Below are positions 18,752-25,376 of a stretch of DNA of 25,376 nucleotides, piece by piece; position 1 is the first letter of the stretch; each line of letters starts with the position of its first letter. The notes beneath the pieces are model-generated. The model was not told the DNA's origin, searched no databases, and was given only the letters and a program-made list of their open reading frames with translations. The stretch is taken from positions 1 to 25,376 of the IMG/VR virus record IMGVR_UViG_3300045977_000195. One strand, written 5' to 3'. This DNA comes from a virus. The translations under genes were made by a program, and so were the position numbers.

Positions 18752-20262
18752 TATTTTACGTCCGCCATCCAGGTGCAGTTAACTCGGCCTTGCGAGTAAT
18801 AGTAGGAAAGCAAATCAACAGCGTTCGCGACCTGCGTGAGCTGCGGCTTGATCCCGCCAGGGAAATAATAGCCGTTCGCGCCACTGACCCACACGACAGT
18901 GCCGTTGCCGCTGGCGTTCTGATAAAACGAGATCACGCCTGACTGCCCTTCTTTGACATTTTGGACCGCCGCCATAACGCCGCCGGCGACAGCGCCATTG
19001 ACCATGAAGTTGATGCCGAGACTGAAGTTGGGCGTGTACGTCGTGCCTGACGGCGCGAGGATCACGATGTTCTGCGCGCCCCACAGCACGCTACCAGACA
19101 CAAGCTGCTTGTTGGCGGCATAGCTGTTAGCCCAAAGCTCGGCGATACTGCACATCGCATACGGGTCGGACACCCGCAGCCACGGCCCCCAGGTCGTGTT
19201 GACCATGCAGCGGTAGTAGTACTCCACAGGTGTCTGCGTGTAGGTCCACGCCTCTTGGATGACGAAGTTGGTGTTCCCGGCTAACACGCGCACATGATAA
19301 AAAGTCTCGCCAGGGACACCGGGACCGTTGACCGGATTTTGCACACGGTAGATGCCCGCAATGGTAAGTCCGTTGAGATCGAAGCCCGCAGCAACCGGCG
19401 CATCTAACTGTCCCCACCAGCTCTGTTGCCAGCCGATGCCACCTTGCCGCATGAAGATGTTCGCATCGGGCGCATCACCGATCTTGGTTGCCAAGCCGTT
19501 ATCGACGTACCCCTTGTTCGCGATGCCGTATTGCGTGCTGGGATCCTGGCCGACCGATGCCTTGCCGGTCGCGCGTTCGATGACGAACGGCACATCGATG
19601 ATCCCGCCGGCGTCGTCATACCTGGCGATCCCAAAGTTCGAGCCGACATTGCCGCCTGGCTCTGTGACGGCATCGCCAAAAGCAACGTGCCAGCGATTTT
19701 TGCCAGCGAGCTGGCCGAGCATGTAAGCGCCCTGGCCGGCGGCGGTTTTGTCGAGGAGAACAGCGGGGCCGGCCTTCTGGATCGTCAGATCGCCGGTCAT
19801 CGTGTCGCCGGCGACGTCAACGTACTTGGCCGGATCGACGTCGATGATCCACGCGCCCCAAGTGCCGCCGGTCTTGGCGCGGACGTACGTCATGTGAGCC
19901 GCGTCAGTCAGATCGCGCGCCTCGACCACGATGTCGGTGCCGTTGGTGAAAACCGTTCCAGCAAACGCGTGCGACGCGACCGGCGCATTCGTCGCGCTCG
20001 TTGCCGACCAGAACGAGCCAGGCATCCAGACATGGCTGTCGTAGTTCGTGACCTGTTGCGACGCCTTCTCGGCGCCCATGTTCTCGAGCGCATCGTCGGC
20101 GTTGGTCGCACCGGTGCCGCCGGCGACGATCGGGCGCGGCGTGTTGAGATCCTGCTCGACGTCGTGAACGAACGCGTTGTACTTGTTGCTCTCGATCGTC
20201 GTATCCGGCACGCCTTCGGTGCCAGGCGGTATGTGGTAGACGTCTGAACCGTCGCGCGGCAT
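18751..20262 (-). CDS. Tail fibre/receptor-binding protein with pyocin-knob-like repeats, 503 aa
   Basis: ATG 20262 follows GAGGTGACAC. The N-terminus (MPRDGSDVYHIPPGTEGVPD, then ESNKYNAFVHDVEQDLNTPR and VAGGTGATNADDALENMG) is a virion-attachment region common in phage fibres. Two pyocin-knob-like modules are visible: about 78-140 (HVWMPGSFWSA...TYVRAKTGGTWGAWIID) and about 310-385 (AGIYRVQNPVNGP...YYYRCMVNTTWGPWLRVSD). Between them are collagen-free beta segments with GDTMTGDLTI. The C-terminal domain (390-503) is the likely tip. It defines host range together with the LamG-like protein. Host specificity cannot be read from sequence. Confidence 0.9.
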   Translation of the reverse strand: MPRDGSDVYHIPPGTEGVPDTTIESNKYNAFVHDVEQDLNTPRPIVAGGTGATNADDALENMGAEKASQQVTNYDSHVWMPGSFWSATSATNAPVASHAFAGTVFTNGTDIVVEARDLTDAAHMTYVRAKTGGTWGAWIIDVDPAKYVDVAGDTMTGDLTIQKAGPAVLLDKTAAGQGAYMLGQLAGKNRWHVAFGDAVTEPGGNVGSNFGIARYDDAGGIIDVPFVIERATGKASVGQDPSTQYGIANKGYVDNGLATKIGDAPDANIFMRQGGIGWQQSWWGQLDAPVAAGFDLNGLTIAGIYRVQNPVNGPGVPGETFYHVRVLAGNTNFVIQEAWTYTQTPVEYYYRCMVNTTWGPWLRVSDPYAMCSIAELWANSYAANKQLVSGSVLWGAQNIVILAPSGTTYTPNFSLGINFMVNGAVAGGVMAAVQNVKEGQSGVISFYQNASGNGTVVWVSGANGYYFPGGIKPQLTQVANAVDLLSYYYSQGRVNCTWMADVK

Positions 20263-20270
20263 GTGTCACC

Positions 20271-21995
20271 TCAGAGCCCGAGCTGACGAAAGATCTCGTC
20301 GCGCTCTTGGTTAGCTTTTTCGGTCGAGATCTTGGCTTCGCCCCTGCGGCGCGGCGTGTTGAGTAGTGCCTCGGCGATCGCGGTGCGCCCGACGTCGCTG
20401 GAAAATTGCGGCAGCGCTCGGTTGCCGAGATACAGCTGACCTGGTCCCGACAACACAGCTCGTCCGACGCCAGCGGAAACGAATGGAGCTGCTGCGCCGA
20501 GCAGCGCGCCGGTGCCGGCGCCAACCGCGGCACCAGGCAGGCCGCCGGTCGCTCCAATCGAGCCGCCCAATCCGGCGCCGCCGACGATCGTCTGCCCGAT
20601 GTTAGAGAACACCGACCGCGGCGCCGTGCCTGACTGCGGGATTGGCTTAAGCACCTCGGCCGCAGCTCGCGCCAGCTCGTCGCTTTCGTTCTGGCCGCGC
20701 GCGTACTGGCTCGAGCGCCCCTGGCGCTGCGCGGCCTTGTAGGCTGCCGGCGAGACATGCTCGCCGCTCTGCGCTGCGGCAGCCTCGAGCCTCCGCATGT
20801 CGGCCCAGCGTGCGCGATTGACGTCCCAGGCCTCGCCCTCGGCCGCCGGCAGGCTGCGCCGCATGGCGCGGTCGAGCGCGCCGCGGGTGTCGCGCAATGC
20901 AGAGGCCAGCTCGGGATCTGCCTGGGCTGACTGCGCCTGGCGGCCGAGCCGCGAGCGGATCGCCTGGTACTCGGCGCCAGGCAACGTGCCCTGGTTGGCG
21001 ACCAGGCGATCGACAATCTCGTTGCGGATCTGCTCGATGTTCTGCGCGCCGGCCGCGCGCTGCGTCGGCAGGACGTTGGTCTGATAGTTACGCTCGGCCG
21101 CCAGCATGTCGGCCTGGAGCTGCGGATCCGATCGTAGTGTGCTGCCAGCCGACAGCCGATCGTATTCGTTGCTAAGCGCCTGGCGGCCGCTCTGGATGGC
21201 GCGCGGATTGGGCGCCACCTCGGCGCCGGCGGCCTGCGGCCCGAATGCCCGCTCCGTCACCGCGCGATCGAATGCTTGCGCCGTGCGCTCGTTGAGCTGC
21301 GCGGCGCGGTTGCCGGAGAACGGCATGTCTGCGGCCGCGGCTTCGGCATACTGGAGCGCCTTGGATCCGGTACGCTGGCCGGCTGTCATCGGGATCCCGG
21401 CCTCATCGAGCGTCGATACCATCGCAGCTCGTCCTGGCGTCGTGGGCGCGATCGGCGTGACCGCCCTGGCGCCGGCGACCCCGCCGGCGAGCGCGCCGCC
21501 GACGCGTGCCCAGGGCTCCCAGGGAGTGCCTTCGGTGAGCTGGCCGGCCGTCTCGGAGCCGATCGCCGGTGCCACGACGTTCAGCGCACGAGAAGCGATC
21601 TGACGGCCGACCCCGCCCACGCCGGCGCCAGGCAGGGCTGCGCCAGGCAGAAACTCACCGGCCGTGCTGGCGTATTTGCCGGCGCGCGTTTGTGGCTTGT
21701 AGAACTCGCCGGTCTGGCTCTCGATCGCCTTCTGGACGTCCTCGGAGCCGTAGGTCGGCTTCTGGTCCGCGCGCTCCTTGACGTCGACGCCCAGGATCCC
21801 GCCGAGCTTGCGCGAGGCCCAGTCAATGCCGCGTGCGCCGTACTCCGCGACGTCGCCAGGCAGGCCGAGCAACGCAGAGGTGCCGCGGCCGACGCCGCCG
21901 GCGAAGCCTTTGTAGACGTCCTCGAACTGGTCGACCTTCGGCGCCGGCGGCTCTTCCGGCAACGTGATCGGATCCTCGTAGAGGTCAAAGTTCAT
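20271..21995 (-). CDS. Internal virion/DNA-ejection-type protein, 574 aa
   Basis: The ATG at 21995 shares TGATG with the preceding stop, with GAGG about 7 nt upstream; a GTG one codon earlier is also possible. The protein is Ala/Gly-rich and helical. The N-terminal part has glycine-rich hydrophobic stretches (GKYASTAGEFLPGAALPGAG, then VGGALAGGVAGARA). The middle is a long charged helical region (about 250-430). Near the C-terminus is a glycine-zipper-like stretch (GGAGLGGSIGATGGLPGAAV and beyond, about 475-515). This architecture fits podovirus internal virion proteins that cross the envelope during DNA entry. The homology is architectural, not motif-based. Confidence 0.75.
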   Translation of the reverse strand: MNFDLYEDPITLPEEPPAPKVDQFEDVYKGFAGGVGRGTSALLGLPGDVAEYGARGIDWASRKLGGILGVDVKERADQKPTYGSEDVQKAIESQTGEFYKPQTRAGKYASTAGEFLPGAALPGAGVGGVGRQIASRALNVVAPAIGSETAGQLTEGTPWEPWARVGGALAGGVAGARAVTPIAPTTPGRAAMVSTLDEAGIPMTAGQRTGSKALQYAEAAAADMPFSGNRAAQLNERTAQAFDRAVTERAFGPQAAGAEVAPNPRAIQSGRQALSNEYDRLSAGSTLRSDPQLQADMLAAERNYQTNVLPTQRAAGAQNIEQIRNEIVDRLVANQGTLPGAEYQAIRSRLGRQAQSAQADPELASALRDTRGALDRAMRRSLPAAEGEAWDVNRARWADMRRLEAAAAQSGEHVSPAAYKAAQRQGRSSQYARGQNESDELARAAAEVLKPIPQSGTAPRSVFSNIGQTIVGGAGLGGSIGATGGLPGAAVGAGTGALLGAAAPFVSAGVGRAVLSGPGQLYLGNRALPQFSSDVGRTAIAEALLNTPRRRGEAKISTEKANQERDEIFRQLGL

Positions 21996-24808
21996 CACTG
22001 CGCCTCATAGCTGCTGTCGAGCGCAGGATTGCCGCCTTTGTAGCGAACCATCCTTCCGTTGCGCGTGCCGAGCGTGCCGATATCGGGCGCCGGCGGGTCG
22101 CTCGGCTTTTTCTGCCAGGCCGTGACCGGCTGATTCATGTTTCGCTGCACGCGTTCGAGATCTGAGCGCACGTTGTTCTCGGCTTCGGCCGCGCGCGCCC
22201 AGTAATTTTTCGGATCCTGGTTCGGATCCATCGCAGCGATCGACTGCTCGGTCTTGCTGCCTTCGATGTTGCTGATCGCGCCGCCGCCGCCCTTCAGTGA
22301 CTGGTAGCCCTGCAAGAAGCGCTGACCGCGCGTCTGCTCCCAGAGCTGGTTGAACGCGTACGCGTTGGATCCTGGGACGTTGCGCGCGACCATGCCGGCA
22401 GGACCGATCGCGTCGGCCGCGCCTGGGTGGTTTCGCATCGTCACGAACGTGTCGATCATGCGCTGGAGCTGCGGCACGGCCGAGCGCGCCGCCTCGATCG
22501 ACTTGGAGGCGTCCTCTGCCATCTTCGCCTTCCAGGTGTTCGGGTCGACACCGATCGGCACCGGCGTCGTATTCGGGATCCCGGTGCGCTGCGGGCTTTG
22601 CGGCGTGTTGAGCGTCGGGTCGAGGCCGCCGGCGCCGCCGGCCGGCACTGCCGGCTGCGCGATCTCGCCCTGGCGCCGCGTCTGCTCGGCAGCTCGCAGC
22701 GTCTCGCGCTGCTGCGCTTCCTCGAGCTGTCGCTTGGTGCCGCCCAGCTCAAATTCGCGTCGCTTGTTGAACTGGTCGTACCACTGCTTGAGCTGCGCGC
22801 CGTAGACCTCCTTGTCGAACAGCTCCTCGCGCTGCTTCTTCTCGTGCCACACCTCGAACTCGGCCTTCGCCTGCGCGCGCGCCTGCGGGCTGAGATCTGG
22901 GTTGTTGGCGTCCTCGAACGCGCGCCGAGCTTCTGGTCCGTAAGCTCTCGGCCGCGGCGGCGTCGGCTGCGGGCCGATGTCGGGATACTGCGTCGGGCCA
23001 GGCGCGACCGTGTCCGCCGGCGATGGCGGCCGCGGTGGCACGGCCGGCGCTGCGCCGACCTGGGCGAGCTGGGCGCCTGGTGCCCCGATCGGAGGCGCCG
23101 GCGCGATATCGGTGACAGTCGGCGACTGCGCCGGCGACACTGCAAGCGGCGGCCGGTCGATCGCCGGGGTGCCGATCGCGGCCGGAGGCGGCGGCTCGGC
23201 GCCATCGAGCCGGCCCATGGGGGCGACGGGCGATAGGGCATCGGAGGCCACGCCTGCGCGGCCCAGGGAGGCCGTAGGGCGCTGCGCCAGGATCCCGCGG
23301 TTGGTCATGCCCACGACATCGCGCAAACGCTCGTCCTGACCGTCCTCTGGGGCCGCCAGAGGCGCCTGCGGCTTCTCCTGCTGGAGGAGCGCCTGGGCGA
23401 CCAGGTCGCGCGTCTCGGGCTGCGGCGCGCCACCGACGCGGCCGCCGGCGCCCATGACGGTACCCTCGGCGCCGCCGCCGGCGCTGCGATCGGCGATCTG
23501 GGTGCTGCCGAAATCGGATCCGCGGCCGCCCAGGTAGGCTGCTGAGCGCTGCTGGAGGTACTGGTCTGCCGGTTTGAGGTAGCCGCGCAGGAATGCGTCA
23601 GCCGCGACGCCGGAGCTGTCGGTCGCATTCATTTTCGCGAATGTGCGGTTGTAGTCCGGTCGGCTCGTGTCTTGCAGCCGCTCGGCGACGTACTCGCTTT
23701 GGATCTTCGGGTCGCGCCAGTCGTAGCCGGGATATTTCTGCTCCATCCACTTGACCATGTTGAGCCACTCGTCGCCGCCCTCTTGGAAGAGGCCGTGCGA
23801 CATGCGTGCCTCGCCGGTGAAGCGTGGCTGATCGGGATGGCGTTCGGTGTAGTTGAACCGGCTCTCGTCGTACGCGTTGCGCTTGAGCCCCTCGATCGCG
23901 GGAGGTCGGAACCCCGCGCGCGAGAACACGGTGTCCATCGTGGCTTGGACACCGCCGGTGGTGCGCGGATTGCCTCGAGGCAACGGCACATCCGGCGCCG
24001 GAATCGGTTCGCCAGCTCCTGGCCCTGCAATGGAGGTAGCTCCACTGGGTCCAGCAACGGGTGTCAGGAGCTGCGCGATCCGATCGCGACCAGGCTGCTG
24101 ACCGAAAATTGTTTCACGAGAAGCAGCATCGTTCGCCGGCGCCGTGCTTGCCAGAGGAGCGAGTGGTGCGGCCGGCTGGGCGACCGGCGGCTGCACTGCT
24201 GGCTCGCGGCCTTGCTGCAAGGCGAGCATCGCCTCGTTCGCCTGGTCTTGGAGCTGCGTCTCCGGTGGCGGCGGCCCGCTGATGTCCGCGGTCTGCGTCG
24301 GTTGCGACGCCGGCGCCAGGCTGTCTGACGCGACGTCTGCGATGTCGCCCAGGCCGCTGCTGACCTCGCTGCCGCCGACCGCGCCGACGTCGACCGGGAT
24401 GTCGGGCCGTGGCGTTGGCAGCGGGATGTCGACCGGCATCGGCTCCGGCGTCGTGACGTCGACGCTCGATACTTGCTGGGTCGGCTTCGTCGGCTCGATC
24501 GGGACATCGGCGCGCGGCACCGGCTTGTACTCCGGTGGAGGAGCGCCGCTCTCCGGCAGCGATCGCCGGCTGGCTGCTTCCTTGTCACGCGCACGTTGCG
24601 CCTGCTCGGCGCGCGCGAGCGCGAGCATCTGCATGCCTTCGGCGAAGCTCTCGCCCAGGTACGTCAGCCCCTCGCCTTTGTTTTTCGGAAAGCCTTTCTG
24701 CCTGGTGGCGAGCGCTTGCGCGATCGCACGACGTTGCAGGAGCTGGTCGTAGGTGAGCCCGTCACCGCCCTGCGGCCAAAACAGGTAACCGCCATCCCCT
24801 AGTGCCAT
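21995..24808 (-). CDS. Internal virion protein with embedded tail-lysozyme domain, 937 aa
   Basis: ATG 24808 (MALGDGGYLFWPQGG) has AAGGTGG about 8 nt upstream, 1 nt after the previous stop. Residues 85-285 are Pro/Ala-rich and disordered. Residues about 288-430 form a phage tail-lysozyme-like domain: MDTVFSRAGFRPPAIEGLKRN, then AYDESRFN with E315 as candidate catalytic acid, MSHGLFQEGGDEWLNMVKWM and SEYVAERL. A second Pro-rich stretch (about 450-640) precedes a coiled-coil region (EFEVWHEKKQREELFDKEVY to RRQGEIAQ). A helical C-terminal domain (about 755-890) follows. Likely role: local peptidoglycan cutting during genome delivery. Linked to the 574-aa protein by translational coupling. Confidence 0.85.
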   Translation of the reverse strand: MALGDGGYLFWPQGGDGLTYDQLLQRRAIAQALATRQKGFPKNKGEGLTYLGESFAEGMQMLALARAEQAQRARDKEAASRRSLPESGAPPPEYKPVPRADVPIEPTKPTQQVSSVDVTTPEPMPVDIPLPTPRPDIPVDVGAVGGSEVSSGLGDIADVASDSLAPASQPTQTADISGPPPPETQLQDQANEAMLALQQGREPAVQPPVAQPAAPLAPLASTAPANDAASRETIFGQQPGRDRIAQLLTPVAGPSGATSIAGPGAGEPIPAPDVPLPRGNPRTTGGVQATMDTVFSRAGFRPPAIEGLKRNAYDESRFNYTERHPDQPRFTGEARMSHGLFQEGGDEWLNMVKWMEQKYPGYDWRDPKIQSEYVAERLQDTSRPDYNRTFAKMNATDSSGVAADAFLRGYLKPADQYLQQRSAAYLGGRGSDFGSTQIADRSAGGGAEGTVMGAGGRVGGAPQPETRDLVAQALLQQEKPQAPLAAPEDGQDERLRDVVGMTNRGILAQRPTASLGRAGVASDALSPVAPMGRLDGAEPPPPAAIGTPAIDRPPLAVSPAQSPTVTDIAPAPPIGAPGAQLAQVGAAPAVPPRPPSPADTVAPGPTQYPDIGPQPTPPRPRAYGPEARRAFEDANNPDLSPQARAQAKAEFEVWHEKKQREELFDKEVYGAQLKQWYDQFNKRREFELGGTKRQLEEAQQRETLRAAEQTRRQGEIAQPAVPAGGAGGLDPTLNTPQSPQRTGIPNTTPVPIGVDPNTWKAKMAEDASKSIEAARSAVPQLQRMIDTFVTMRNHPGAADAIGPAGMVARNVPGSNAYAFNQLWEQTRGQRFLQGYQSLKGGGGAISNIEGSKTEQSIAAMDPNQDPKNYWARAAEAENNVRSDLERVQRNMNQPVTAWQKKPSDPPAPDIGTLGTRNGRMVRYKGGNPALDSSYEAQ

Positions 24809-24809
24809 G

Positions 24810-25376
24810 TCATGCCACCTTCAAAATTTCGCCGAGCTTGCCGGCGTGGAGATACTTGCGGCCGCCGCGCTCCATGACTGCGTCGGGCCTGATCTTCTCG
24901 ACGTCCTGCGCCATCGGGCCGCGGAAGCGTGTGCCGCTCGGATCGCGCTTGTACTGGTAGTCGTAGATCTTCAGCTCGCGGTCCTGGCCTTCCTGGTCTG
25001 GCGTGAGCACTGAGCCGACGCGGATGATGTCCTCCTTCTCGCGGACGTCCGACATCAGGCCGAAACCGCCCTTCAGCAGTCCGCCGGCGAGGCCGAATAG
25101 CCCGCCCATCATCGCGTTCGCGTTGGCGCTCTGCTGCTTGTAGATCTCCAGGTCTTGCGAGAACCGGTTGTTGATCAGGCCGGCGACGTCGGTCGTCGGG
25201 ATCTGGTTGCTCGGCGTATTGACGAAGTTCGGGTTGTTGATCTGCGAGCCCGACAGCAGCGCCGAGATCTCGTTGATCGGTTGGTTCCGCATCGCATACT
25301 GCTCGTTCATGTACTGATTACGAGCCATGTTCTGCGCGTTGAAACCGGTTTGAGCTTGCGCGAGCTGCTGCGCGAG
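24810..25376 (-). CDS. Virion protein with C-terminal S74-like segment (5' end outside window)
   Basis: The frame is open to the right edge: upstream of the first ATG (25328) it continues in the same style (LAQQLAQAQTGFNAQN) with no stop, so the gene starts beyond the window. At least 188 residues are present. A Gln/Asn-rich helical part with NEISALLSGSQINNPNFVN precedes a Gly-rich hydrophobic stretch (MMGGLFGLAGGLLKGGFG). The C-terminus SDVREKEDIIRVGSV, KIYDYQYK, RFRGPMAQDVEKIRPDAV matches the peptidase_S74 intramolecular chaperone signature, including the SD-R-K self-cleavage region. A structural role just upstream of the internal virion genes is likely. Confidence 0.82.
   Translation of the reverse strand, partial: LAQQLAQAQTGFNAQNMARNQYMNEQYAMRNQPINEISALLSGSQINNPNFVNTPSNQIPTTDVAGLINNRFSQDLEIYKQQSANANAMMGGLFGLAGGLLKGGFGLMSDVREKEDIIRVGSVLTPDQEGQDRELKIYDYQYKRDPSGTRFRGPMAQDVEKIRPDAVMERGGRKYLHAGKLGEILKVA

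Noticed and set aside
19426-24328. Several 200-270-aa plus-strand frames opposite the tail fibre and internal virion genes
   Set aside because: Arg/Ala/Gly-rich compositions typical of antisense frames in GC-rich DNA; the minus-strand genes carry clear domains and tiling start/stop overlaps.
1-25376. Search for tRNA genes, CRISPR arrays, insertion sequences and attachment sites
   Set aside because: I found no cloverleaf-like segment, no regularly spaced direct repeats, no transposase motifs and no integrase; an attachment site cannot be recognised without the other junction.

Overview
The window reads as part of the genome of a tailed phage (or prophage) of an alphaproteobacterium, quite possibly a rhizobial-type host. 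Gene density is very high: ATGA, TGATG and GTGA stop/start overlaps are the rule, base composition is GC-rich, and replication and virion genes are recognisable. The host inference rests mainly on a GcrA-family protein (8857-9303), a family known from alphaproteobacteria, and on the style of the small proteins. Two internal-virion-type proteins next to a tail fibre suggest a podovirus-like particle. No terminase, portal, capsid, DNA polymerase, integrase, tRNA or CRISPR array is visible, so the lifestyle cannot be decided. || Left block, minus strand (9532 down to 1): a leftward operon. It opens with a Cro-like HTH protein, a GcrA-like regulator and a VRR-NUC nuclease. A hypothetical gene and two PEP-CTERM proteins closed by an intrinsic terminator follow. 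Then come two small proteins, a Cas4/RecB-like Fe-S exonuclease, a conserved phage protein that may bind DNA, a large primase-helicase (prim-pol plus SF3/D5 helicase) and four small genes, the last cut by the window edge. An AT-rich stretch with short repeats beside the primase 3' end is a candidate origin. || Middle block, plus strand (9561 to 16899): about twenty small genes, many encoding one-helix membrane proteins or CxxC zinc-ribbon proteins. Three have recognisable enzyme folds: a TGT/DpdA-like transglycosylase (10919-11812), a class I methyltransferase-like protein (12526-13068) and a PP-loop ATPase of the PAPS-reductase type (15078-15854). The transglycosylase and PP-loop genes each follow a near-duplicate ~90-bp promoter cassette carrying TTGACAGGGGTGTCA, in which a TGACA-GGGG-TGTCA palindrome overlaps the -35 box. 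A weaker copy precedes the gene at 11863. This suggests a co-regulated nucleic-acid-modification module. || Between the left and middle blocks, 9533-9614 is a lambda-like divergent control region. Its two promoters share their -35 area, it holds three TCCAC/GTGGA half-sites, and the HTH gene appears to be leaderless. || Right block, minus strand (25376 down to 17078): late virion genes. In transcription order they are a protein with a C-terminal S74-like segment (cut by the window edge), a 937-aa internal virion protein with an embedded tail-lysozyme domain, a 574-aa internal virion/ejection-type protein, a 503-aa tail fibre, a LamG-like protein and three small proteins, two of them with signal-peptide-like N-termini. 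The middle and right blocks converge on a hairpin terminator at 16950-16985.
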